Source of the DNA: Apoda limacodes
Lineage: Eukaryota > Arthropoda > Insecta > Lepidoptera > Limacodidae
Assembly (NCBI GenBank): GCA_946406115.1
Contig: OX291562.1
Location: 8,214,001-8,278,000 of the forward strand
Length of the DNA: 64,000 nt
Direction: 5' to 3'
This document shows, piece after piece, positions 35,841-45,664 of this stretch. The notes below the pieces were generated by a model. It saw only the letters and a program-made list of their open reading frames with translations. It did no database searches and was not told where the DNA came from. Both the position numbers and the translations under genes were made by a program. The first letter of the stretch is position 1. Each line of letters begins with the position of its first letter.

Positions 35841-36631
35841 AGTCGTGGTCAGTTCGCAGTCGCAGTTCGCAGCAAGAAATCAAGAAAGGAAGAACCAACA
35901 ATCAAGGAAGAAACTCTGCAAGAAAATAAGTGCTCAATTGAAGGTTCAAGAAAGAAACGCTGCTAGGAAAAAGGAAGAAACTCTGCTAGAAATTAAGTGT
36001 AAAATAAGTGCTCTAGTGTAAATAAATTCTTCACAAGAAGACTCAGCTTCACTTCGGCTATTTTATTTTGCGCTCAAGAAATCTTCGTGGTCAGCGGTTC
36101 ACAAGTGCGACACCCGGCTTCACCCGTCCGGCCCGCAATACGGTCGCCCACAACATACAGTCCACTATAAACACGTCAGTGGCCTAGTCTAGTAGCTAGC
36201 TACCGTACGGTTGTCTAATTTCTACGGCGCTTCGTTGTCGTAGCTTCGTTTTAGCAACCGAGGAAGCTAGCCTACGCCCGTCGCCGCTGTGCGTGTTCGT
36301 AACAAGGTACACCTATCGCCTGTTAACAAATAGTTTGTGGTTTTTAAATTACTACTCAGTTTTGCCTACGGCTTCGTCCACCTACGTTGAATAGCGCATG
36401 GTTTAAATATCGGGTTTATATCTATTCAAATTGTGTCACGCACGATCGGACACGATATTATGATCCTACACAAAACAACCATTCTACATAGGTAGTACAA
36501 CTTTTACAAAGCTTTTATCAAATGTTTAAGTAAGTACCTATTTCCTAACACATAATAAATACCTATGAGTTTTACCTTTTGACATCTTTGGCTAGGGCAA
36601 AAAATAAAAAGTACGGGTTTTTTTATTGCTA

Positions 36632-36975
36632 TTAAGGCAGGCATTCTCTACGAGATAGAATCAGAAATGAGGGGATGCGTAGACGAACGAAAGTCACCGA
36701 CATAGCCCAGTGCATTAGCAAGTTGAAGTGGCAGTGCGCAGGGCACGTAGTACGTAGAACTGATAGGTCGATGGGGCCGAAAGGTTCTCGAATGGAGGCC
36801 ACGGACTTGCAAACGTTACGTCGGAAGATCGCACACAAGGTGTTCTGACAGCATAGCGAAGGCCGCAGGAAGTCGCTGGATGCAGGGCGTTTCCAACCGT
36901 TTTCTTTGGAAATCTATGGGGGAGGCCTATGTTCAGCAGTGGAATTCGTGCAGCTGAGATGATGATGATGATGAA
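36632..36975 (+). pseudogene. RTE LINE 3' fragment with (GAT)n tail
   Basis: The plus strand reads ASWKWQCAGHVVRRTD, then an Arg-rich stretch, and ends in GGGGGAGGCCTATGTTCAGC, the common end of lepidopteran RTE LINEs, followed by GATGATGATGAT. Several stops. Confidence 0.72.
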
Positions 36976-37200
36976 GGCATCCGTATGCAATGCACGATCT
37001 TGTATTCTATTTTTTAATCGTATCTTTTTAATTACTAATTTTACAAGCGGTTTTTTGAAGTGACTTTTCAACTATTGATAATAAGCATGTGTTAAAACAA
37101 GTCTTAGAAAATGCAATGAATATAACAAATCATACTATATTGTATTTGTTGACTATCAAAAAGAATCAAATGATTCACTACGACACAACTACATGTATAG

Positions 37201-37453
37201 ATAGAGTTGCCATACGTCCCGTATATAAGCGACTGTCACCCTATTTGATAACCTTGTCCCGTATTGCTATTTTGTCCCGTTTTACGATAAAATACGCGTA
37301 TGCAGGAATAAGACTGTCGCAAATCGTCAATTTAACGAAAAATTGCATTAAATGGCACGATAATATAGCTTTTTGAGACTTATTGCTAATCTCGAGAGAT
37401 ATGACCTAAAAGGTCCCGTATCAGTTCCCAATATTTATTTAAGGCAACCCTAT
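37201..37453. mobile_element. Candidate MITE, 253 bp
   Basis: The left end ATAGAGTTGCCA and the inverted right end ATAGGGTTGCCT match except at two positions. The interior repeats TCCCGT several times. No coding frame. Confidence 0.45.
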
Positions 37454-37489
37454 ATATAGAGCGCTTAGTAACCAAGGCATCGGGGAAAA

Positions 37490-37915
37490 ATACATTAGTA
37501 TTATCAAAAAAATCTATTGCAAAAGTACCTCTAAAGTCCTATGGAATATAAAGGAGAGGAATTTTGAGAGGGATAAGGCAAGGTGACCTACTCTCATCTA
37601 AACTCTTTACTGTGATACTTAAAGATATCTTTAGAAACTTAAACTGTGATCACTGAACAACAAACAAACAAACAAACTTTAACTGGTTTAATAAGAATGG
37701 CAGAAAATTGACAAACCTGAGACTCAATGCAAACAATGATACGACAGCCCATGATCGCTTGGAATGGCTCGACCCGGAGGAGGCCTATGCCTCAAGACAT
37801 TCTGATAATATTGTTGATGCTAGCAACTAACAAAATATTTTGTTATTTGTTGCTTGATTTAATTGTTAATTATTTAATCATAGTATGTATATTCATCTCA
37901 GAGAATAAAGGCTAA
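37490..37915 (+). pseudogene. RTE LINE fragments
   Basis: A stretch reads YISIIKKIYCKSTSK, then RGIRQGDLLSSKLFTVIL (reverse-transcriptase motif B). After a (CAAA)n run a second piece has AATGGCTCGACCCGGAGGAG and ends GAGAATAAAGGCTAAA, as RTE tails do. Confidence 0.6.
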
Positions 37916-38447
37916 AAATAGCTATAATTTAGTTTTTATTTATTTTCATTTATAAATTTTATCGTGCTTGCTTGTTGAAGACAGTCAAAGCACGTAATTT
38001 GTTAATAATAATAAAACAGGATACAAATGCTCAAATATCCATAGAGTATTTTTTTTCTAGCTATAGAGTTTAGTATTCTATAAAGTTCTCCATAAAAGAC
38101 TTTCATAAGTATTACTTAGGACATTACTTAGTAACGACTATTAATCCGGGCCAAAAACTAGGCACATTATCAGTACGCATTTTCTCCACAGTATTTAGCC
38201 GAGGGCCTGTTTTGGTAGCTCGCAATTTTACGCAAATTTAGCGAATCCGGCAATCGTGTCACACTGAACACAAGATAGCAAATAGATTTTTTTTTTTCAT
38301 CTAAACAGTAACAAAACAAATGCAACCGCAAACGTTAAAAAATCACGCCTGAATATGTTTTGCTGATTAGCAGGATCGTAAATTTAAATTTGGTCACACT
38401 AATTAGCAATGGCAACACTGACTTTGTTTACAATTTAATGGTTGGAA

Positions 38448-38469
38448 ATGTTTCGTTACATAATTTCAG
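38448..38469 (+). CDS. mRpL35: mRpL35 exon 1
   Basis: Seven codons plus one base, ATG to CAG|GTATTT. It is very short but supplies the start codon and first basic residue of the presequence. Phase 1 fits exon 2. Confidence 0.78.
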
Positions 38470-39096
38470 GTATTTTATCTGTTTTACTACTGTTTTGAAG
38501 TTAGAAATTGTTATTTAGTTTTATTTCTGTTGTCTCAGTTATAAAACCAATCGTATTTTTTTTAATGACAGGTTATATTTTCTGTTTTAGCTACTCGCAT
38601 TGCGCGACCTATATTCAAGCCATACTTGAATATTACTAAAATTATCTGCAGCGAAAAGACATTTTCCACATTAAATAAGTGTATTTATCAAGTGTCTCCG
38701 ACATTAAACTCAAGTTATTCATCTTTTCTGAAGAATCAACAAATACTTGATATTTCCAATAATTTAGTTCAATGCCCTATGAGAACTGTTACAAAATTCA
38801 GCTTAAAAAGGGGCAAAAGAAAAACAGTTAAAGCTGTCGTAAAAAGATTTTTTAGGTTACACTGGGGAGGTTGGATTAGAACCAAAGTTGGAAGACAAAA
38901 GAAGCTATGGAAGAAGTCACCAGCACAGAAAAGACGTCTACGACAACATGTATTCTGTAACGCTACTCAAAACACATTATTGGATAAAATGGTGACTAAG
39001 TATTGGAAGAGACCTAAGTATTATGTAGAAGACCCTTATGCACCCTATCACACAAGGGAAGAATTTGCATTCACTAGAAAAAAACCTTACAAATAG
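38448..39096 (+). CDS. mRpL35: Mitochondrial ribosomal protein bL35m, 2 exons
   Basis: Component of the large mitochondrial ribosomal subunit. Exon 1 is 38448-38469 (MFRYIIS, donor CAG|GTATTT); exon 2 is 38591-39096 (acceptor CTGTTTTAG). Joined, they give 175 residues. The first 50 or so are a presequence (basic, Ser/Asn-rich, few acidic residues). The L35 domain follows, with KFSLKRGKRKTVKAVVKRFF, LHWGGWIRTKVGRQKKLWKK and QKRRLRQHVF, then the C-terminal extension RPKYYVEDPYAPYHTREEF seen in animal mitochondrial L35. ATG 38448 is chosen over ATG 38438 because only it joins exon 2 in frame. The next gene, FAHD2, is 6.3 kb away. Confidence 0.93.
38591..39096 (+). CDS. mRpL35: mRpL35 exon 2
   Basis: Open from the acceptor at 38590 to TAG at 39094-39096. 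It carries the whole L35 domain. Confidence 0.93.
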
Positions 39097-40530
39097 AAAC
39101 ATTATAAAATATATAGGTAATAAGTTCGTAACATAAATTTTGTCAAAGTTTTTGTGTCTTTGGTTTACCTTAGATGGCCCAACCATCCACAGGTGTATTA
39201 ACAACCTAGTTAGGGGTGCATGATGTCACTAAATGCAAGTAGCTCATACTTCATTTTAGAAATGATCTAGGATTCCTATGCCTAGCAGTCAATGTCAAAC
39301 AGTTAACATGGCCTTGCCTTAGGACTAATAAACGCACTGTATTTTTAGATATCATCAAAACCTTATAAAAATAATATACCATATTTTTATGTGCTACATG
39401 TGCACAGCTGCATACTGTCCACTGCTTAGTTAAAGGTGCATTCTATTCACTGTTTTAATGTCATAATCCAGCCAAATTATAAAGATGAATTCTGTATGAC
39501 ACACTGTACAAATCTTGGCTCATTCCCTGTGGTTGGATTATTGACATTAAGCTCACAATTTACATTATTTTGGTCAACAAAATGCCACTAAAACAAGTGC
39601 AATAAGAATGTGCTTTTACATTTATTCTGATGTAAATGTTGTTCTGTGTCTCAGACATGCCTAGACTGGATCTGCCCTCTTAGTCATAAGATTTTTCTTC
39701 TAACTGTAACATTTTTCCTACTATGATTTGAAATTATAGTAAATTACAGTCCAAACAAGGGTTTTGTAACAACATGCGTCTAGTTGTTATTGGTCAGTGT
39801 GAATATTTGAATGCAAATGACCAATTTAAAATAAACCAACTCACAACAAGTGACTACGAGTCCATAGCAAAGTATTCTGTTTTTTTGTGGTTGCATGTTA
39901 CCTGTCAATATCAAATATTGAGTACAGGCCCATATGATTTATTATGGTAAAAACAAACTTAATCCATGGTTTCTAGTGGTCAACCATATGGATATATACA
40001 ACTCGGGCTAATTAACATGACACCTGGCCGCGTGAAGTCTATTCATTGTAGAGTGTACAAAAAATAGTCAGAGTAACTAGAAGGGGGTGCAAGGGAAAAA
40101 AACCAGACTTATTTTATATTTTCACGTTTTTTCCTTTGTTTTGGTTACAGTTAGAGTGTACAAATGGGGGTGCTAAAAAAACCTTTTTCCAAAATTTGTA
40201 TGAAAATTGTGATGTCCCCATAATAACCATATTATTTAATGATGGAATCGATAGAGTACATTGTCGGCAGCGATGTTTGTATGTAGTTCTTTTGTCTGTG
40301 ACCCCTCTCCGGTATCTTCATCTTAATTTTCAACAGAGGGTGTGTGTTCCAGCAACCTAACATTTTGATGATGATAATCGGTAGAGTGCATTGTTGCCAG
40401 CAAGGTTTGTATGAAGCACTTTCCCTGTGAACAATTTTTTGCCAGGAGCAACATTTGTATCAGGGGTATAAAGTATTTTATCAAGGGAATCCAGAAAATT
40501 GCAAATTGTTTGTTTCATTATTTCATATAA
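39097..40530. other. 3' flank of mRpL35, no gene seen
   Basis: AT-rich. Polyadenylation-type words lie shortly after the stop (ATTATAAAATATATAGG region and an AATAAA-like site near 39330). No further coding exon or repeat ends are recognised. Confidence 0.4.
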
Positions 40531-40533
40531 ACC

Positions 40534-40990
40534 TAGGGTCTTACCCACTTAGGATTTGATCCTAAAGAAAAATACACAACAACCACAACCAATAATTTAG
40601 TAAGTAAGATGTCAAAGCTACTTTAATGAACTATAACAATGATAAAAAACTGGTTGCCTGTAAAGTCGGTATACGGGCGAAAGTTTTACGTGACAATGAT
40701 TTTATGTCTGTCTCTCTCGCTCTTAGGCGGGCGCGTGCCTCTCACTCGCTCTCATTGTGAGCGCATAACGTGAGCGGAGCGTAACGCAGTTTCTTGAAGT
40801 GTCACCCGGCAAACCAATTTATAAGACGTTGTCACGTCAAAAATAGTTACAACACATAGGGTCTTACCCACTTAGGATTTGATCCTAAAGAAAAATACAC
40901 AACAACCACAACCAATAATTTAGTAAGTAAGATTTCAAAGCTACTTTAATGATTTATAACAATGATAAAAAAATAGTTACAACACAAACA
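40534..40990. repeat. Direct duplication of a 117-bp block
   Basis: TAGGGTCTTACCCACTTAGG...ACAATGATAAAAAA occurs at 40534-40650 and 40857-40973. The words AAAATAGTTACAACACA also flank the second copy on both sides (40842 and 40970). The spacer has a C/T-rich patch, GTCTGTCTCTCTCGCTCTTA. Satellite-like. Confidence 0.75.
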
Positions 40991-41257
40991 TTACATCAGT
41001 AACTGATTGGTAAATATTTACGTAGTAGGCAACCTCGCCAACCACGAAACTCTGCCCCCGTGTCCGCGATATGTGGGAACTGTTCCCGTATTCAAAGAGA
41101 ATATAATCACTATGTTGTATTAACTTGTCTTTTCTAACCTAATTAAATACTTTTTACTTGAATTTACAAAAAATATTATTTATACTAAAACGAATGGACC
41201 TCATCACATTTTTTAACTAAAATCATTTTTAACAAAATATTTTTAGTAATATACACT

Positions 41258-41890
41258 GGCCTGCAAAAGAAGGTATAACACTCATAAACGTGACGATAAC
41301 TTCTGTATTATTTAAATTAGAAACTTGAAATAAAAAGCATAATGCAGAAAAATTAGTTTTGTTATATAAAAACTCTTGACAACCTACTTTTAAATAATGG
41401 CGGAAAAAATAAACAAAAAAGAAAAACGCTCCCTTTTCAAATGCTCCAATTTTTTACTTTTAGCTTTCTGCTTTTGTTTTCGCATTTGTTTTTTGATCCC
41501 TTACATTAATTCATAAGCCAAAGTATCTTCAGCACGTAAACATCAATTGTCGTTCCTCTTTCACCTGAAATATGTGCAAGAATTATGGCACATCTGGAAC
41601 TAGGCATCAGTATGCGTCGTACTGCAAGAATGGTGGGTGTGACATTAAGAACGGTCTTCAAGGTGAAACAAAGGTACGAAGAAACCGGAAACCATCTCAG
41701 AAGACCATGTAATGGCCGTCCCAGATGAACTACAGCTATGGTTACATTAGCAAAGACACGGTCAGAATAAGACTTGCTGAGGTAAACCTGAAGCCCTACA
41801 GGCCAGCAAATGGTTCCCTGAGGCATCGGGTTAACAGATTGAGGTATGCTCGTGACCACGTACAGTGGGGTGAAGAAGAATAGGCAAAAG
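41258..41890 (+). pseudogene. Tc1-like DNA transposon remnant
   Basis: The left end is CACTGGCCTGCAAAAGAAGG next to TA, a Tc1-type terminus. At about 41605 the plus strand reads MRRTARMVGVTLRTVFKVKQ then RRPCNGRPR, the paired-like DNA-binding domain. Further on come RLAEVNLKPYRPANGSLRHR and RLRYARDHVQWGEEE, matching the stretch leading to the first catalytic Asp. Frameshifts interrupt it, and the DDE core and right end are missing. Confidence 0.72.
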
Positions 41891-42543
41891 TCTTGTTCAA
41901 GTAGGTATATTAAAAAAATTACCACTTCGGAACTTTCGCCGCACGGTAAAAAGAAAGGGGGATACTTCCTCTCCTACTCTCCCTCCTTCTTACGAATTTT
42001 CGATCAGGCCACGAGCGAAAAGCCGCTAAAGAAGTTTTCACTCCAAAAATTTCAACCGGGGACACTAGCGAACATTAGAATAGACTAGTAGCGCCATCTA
42101 TAGTATGTTTTAATTAAGTTTATTTTGTTCAAAAGCCATCTAGGGGACAGGGGGTTTTACAAGAAGCTGAAGGCATTAGAGTAGCATATCGACGGTTAAT
42201 AACCAAGACCGCCAAAAAAACGTTTAATTTTTTTTTTTTCAAATAATTTCATTTTTTTTCTTAACTAAAACATTACGGTATTGGCATAGGAAATCAGGTG
42301 TTTTTATGTATTTTAAGAAGCTTCATCAGTTTTAGAGTTACTGTATATAGCTGATATTGGGTTGAAAATCTGCATATATTTGTATAGCTTACTGTTAGAT
42401 AGGAGATATTTGAAAGTGAAACAAAAATTAAAATTACAATAACATATAACTTTATTCTTCTTACTGACTATATCTTATGTTTCTTAACACTTATACTTAT
42501 GAAAAACTTTTAAGAGAATTTTTTTTTTAATGGATTTGTTAAA

Positions 42544-43802
42544 TTAAATGTGTGGCAGTGCATCGTAAAACCGATGACAATCCTGTGGTAAAACTTCTTT
42601 TAATTGCTGAAGATGATCATATTTTGTTGACGAAATTGGTAGCATACTTCCATGTGATTGAAAGTATGCCACAGGATCATCACTTTTGCACTGTCTCTGT
42701 CACAAAGCCGCCCAATCGTCATCAAAATCAAATTTTATTAGTATGTCACCCACTTGGTTTGTATCTAATTGCACGCAGGTCTGTGACAACAGGATCGCTA
42801 GATTTTCAATTTTCGTCCCGTATGTAACGTTGCTTCCGTCCCTCATTGATGTCTCCAAAATCAACACATGTATCATCATCGCTTTCACAATAAGTCGCAT
42901 CGCTATCTGCATTAGAAGGACAGTAAGCAGATGAAAGAAAGGATATTAGAATGAAATAAAGGTGAAGCTGATAGGCTTCTCGTTATGTTAAAAGCTTTTT
43001 GTTCTTGAGTGTCAAAAGTTAAATCGGCTAAAGAAACATGTTTCTTCGAGAAACCATTCGAGATCATAAACTTCTTAGAGTTATTGTCAATTAGTTCCAA
43101 CAGTTTAACGTCTTCAAGATTCCTGCTGCTTAAGGGAGTTTTACAGACCGATATTTTCTCATCAACTTCAGGCTTTGGAAAACTGCTACATGTTTTTTGT
43201 GTTGAACTTTGTTGGGTGACTTCACCTGAAAATCAAAATTTGATTATAAATTGCTGTTGTCTTTATTATGTAAAACACACTAAAATATTTTTAAACAAAA
43301 CCATTTATTTTTCATATTCAAAAATACCTATATTGTTGTACCTTTATGAGTCCTATGAACCCTTAATAAATAAATAAATGCGCCAGACAATAACACCAAT
43401 CAATCCGGTCTTAATCTAGGGCAACTCCTGTACTACGAGTAGGTTCCAGATAACTATTAACCGAAGGCGTCACCCCAGAACACCCACCAATTCAGAATAG
43501 ATCGTTTCACAAATTGATCGGACCGGGAATTAAACCCTGTACCATCCACGTTTTGGGTACACATCATAGGCACTGCGCCACCGAGGTCGTTATCAATTAC
43601 ATCATTTATTGTCCTATTGAAAAACAACTAGGTATCTACTATAGAAATATCTACAATAAATAGAACCGAGTATCTAGAACTTAAGTTAAATAAATATGAT
43701 TTTGAACTTACCTGATATAATATTCAAAGAGCTTTTATCATTTTCTTCATTTATTTCCGCTAAAATTAGACGAGCCCTCCATCCCTGGTACCTACGCGAA
43801 CA
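42544..43802 (-). pseudogene. Unrecognised spliced gene or gene remnant
   Basis: Pieces on the minus strand that fit each other. One is 43714-about 43790, with RRYQGWRARLILAEINEEND and ending at donor G|GTAAGT. A second starts at acceptor TTTTCAG at about 43228 and reads EVTQQSSTQKTCSSFPKPEV ... LEDVKLLELIDNNSKKFMIS ... ADLTFDTQEQKAF. A third starts at acceptor TAATGCAG at about 42912 and reads DSDATYCESDDDTCVDFGDI. The last part reads DPVAYFQSHGSMLPISSTKY and DCHRFYDALPHI, then a stop. Frame changes separate the last pieces, and no donor fits after AQEQKAF-type sequence, so it is probably broken. I do not recognise the family; a domesticated or dead transposon gene is possible. Confidence 0.45.
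43375..43600 (-). repeat. tRNA-headed SINE inside the intron of the unrecognised gene
   Basis: The minus strand reads GACCTCGGTGGCGCAGTG (A box), then GGTACAGGGTTTAATTCC (B box). This is the order and spacing of an internal polymerase III promoter, followed by an AT-rich tail. Confidence 0.7.
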
Positions 43803-43809
43803 TTTCTAA

Positions 43810-45310
43810 TGTAAACAAGATACCTTTTAGTGATTTGAAATACAAATTAGACAGAAACATTTCTTTTTTTTATGGTCTAATATTACCTTGGATTTACAAA
43901 CTACCCACAGTTCGATTAACACTGTATTTATAAAAGAAAAAAATATCAATATCAACTATCTAAATTGACTAGGCTGGATTTTGATTTCAATATCGCCTTG
44001 AATTTGCTTACATTATTCTTGGTAATTACTAATGAAACAAAGATAAGTATTGGTGTTACTTTTAATTTTGCTTCGGATTTCACCTAAAAAGCCACTAAAA
44101 CATTATAACCAAAGATGATTTATTTCAAAACATGTCCGCACCTGTAATAAACTAATTGTTAAAAATGACAACTAACCGTTTTCCACGTCCTGTCCCCCTC
44201 CTGCTGCACTGATACGCAACCCCTCTCTTTCTCACCGTTGAAACACACTTGTACGGCTTAACGTTTCACTTTGGTGCGCGCATTGGGAGGGTAATTACGC
44301 GATTTGTGTAGATAGATGGTATTTCCAGAAAATTATTACGGCACATAACTTAGACGGTATTGGTATTATCTTATAACTCGTTATTTATTGTGAATTTGAA
44401 GTTAACTCGTTATTCATGTTTGTACAAAACGATACGAAAATGAACTTTATAACGAACTGCATTAAAAACTGAAAATCGCCAAAAATATAATAGATAGGAG
44501 GTCTTGGTTCTTAACCGTCGATATCTATTCCCTAATATCAAGAAGCTTATATGTAGATGTCACTTTATATACAAGCTCGTTGCGGTTTAATGAGGATTAA
44601 TAAAGAGTAAAACCTCATAAAAAAAAGTATACTTTAAATATATTTAAATGTTTAAAATTGTTTTTCTTCTATACTTTTTGCGGCACTTTCACATAATTGC
44701 TTATTGTGTGTTAAATCAAATGTGAAACAAGACAGAGTTTATTATACAATGATGGATTTTAGTTCGCCCAATTTCGAGGGCCAACGATACCAAGCCATAC
44801 GTTTTCATCAATGGCCAAATACGCAGAATTATTGGCCGGCCACATTGTTTTATTTATGCGCGCCGCCCAGTGAATCAAATCTATATGTACCAAGCGTATA
44901 AATTATACGCACGTCCGCAACGATGCCGAACGCGGCATCAAAGTAGTGGGCACCTAGTGGGCTTGCAAAAAGTTTGCTGGCAACACTGGGTGTTTTTATA
45001 TTGATGAGGGGTGGTGGGTGATAACCTTTTTGGGTATGTCAAGTATTTGTTTCCTCTATGGGTATGTCTATCTGCGGCCCGGACAATTAAAAGAAAAAAA
45101 AAATTTGATAAGAATCATATGTATTTATTTATGTGCATATTTTTGTACCTGCTATGATTAGAATGATAAGATTTATTCAAACATGTGTCTAAACTTCTAA
45201 ACTACAATATTTTGTCGAAACTTTTCAAGAATACATCACTAAATTCTAAACCATTTATGTTTAAGAACAACTTGTCTTCACTAACTATTCTGATGTAAAT
45301 TTTTTATTTG
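43810..45310. other. Intergenic DNA before FAHD2, no gene seen
   Basis: Short frames only. 44704-44901 is open but has no domain or supporting splice sites. A pyrimidine-rich patch lies at 44190-44250. The FAHD2 promoter should lie near 45200-45340. Confidence 0.4.
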
Positions 45311-45365
45311 TTGATTACGTAACAACAATTTGTTTTATAGATTAAAGATTTATTTAACCTTGGCA

Positions 45366-45664
45366 ATGATTGGTAGCGCGTGTGCTATACGTGATCTGTC
45401 AGTTGCCTTTGCATCATGTTTAAAAAGCCACTGTGTTCGAAGTGAAAAATTAAAAAATCGATTGGCAGTACTATCAAGATATTTTTCAGTTTCTTCTAAA
45501 GTCAATATGAAATTTGTTCAGTTCACTTACAATGAAAACCCAGTGGGCCTCCGGGCGGGCATTGTGGATGGTGATAATGTAATAGATATTAATAAAACTG
45601 ACTCCTCATTATCTAGTACTATTTTGGATATTTTGAGGAATGGGGAGATAGAAAAAGTTAAAAA
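45366..45664 (+). CDS. FAHD2: FAHD2 exon 1
   Basis: [20 protein letters not shown] start, basic and Ser-rich, then [20 protein letters not shown]. Donor AA|GTAAGT, phase 2. TTTTATAG just upstream (45341) could be an acceptor for a non-coding first exon. Confidence 0.88.

Larger units (their letters stand above)
33720..36105 (+). other. Possible solo LTR or other element split by a LINE insertion
   Basis: The DNA on both sides of the Jockey insertion (to 33822, and from 35841) forms one unit once the insertion is set aside. The right part has repeated GGAAGAAACTCTGC units (35907, 35971) and an AATAAA signal at 36020. It resembles the R/U5 part of an LTR, but ends and target duplication could not be fixed. 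An expressed host exon is the alternative. Confidence 0.3.

Noticed and set aside
32758..36155. Long LTR from TGTTAGCG to CCACAACA
   Set aside because: TG...CA-like ends can be picked, but no matching target duplication, primer-binding site or second LTR was found.
38438..38469. Earlier ATG for mRpL35
   Set aside because: Joins exon 2 in the wrong phase and gives stops; ATG 38448 fits.
44704..44901. 65-codon open frame upstream of FAHD2
   Set aside because: No domain and no start context or splice sites supporting it.
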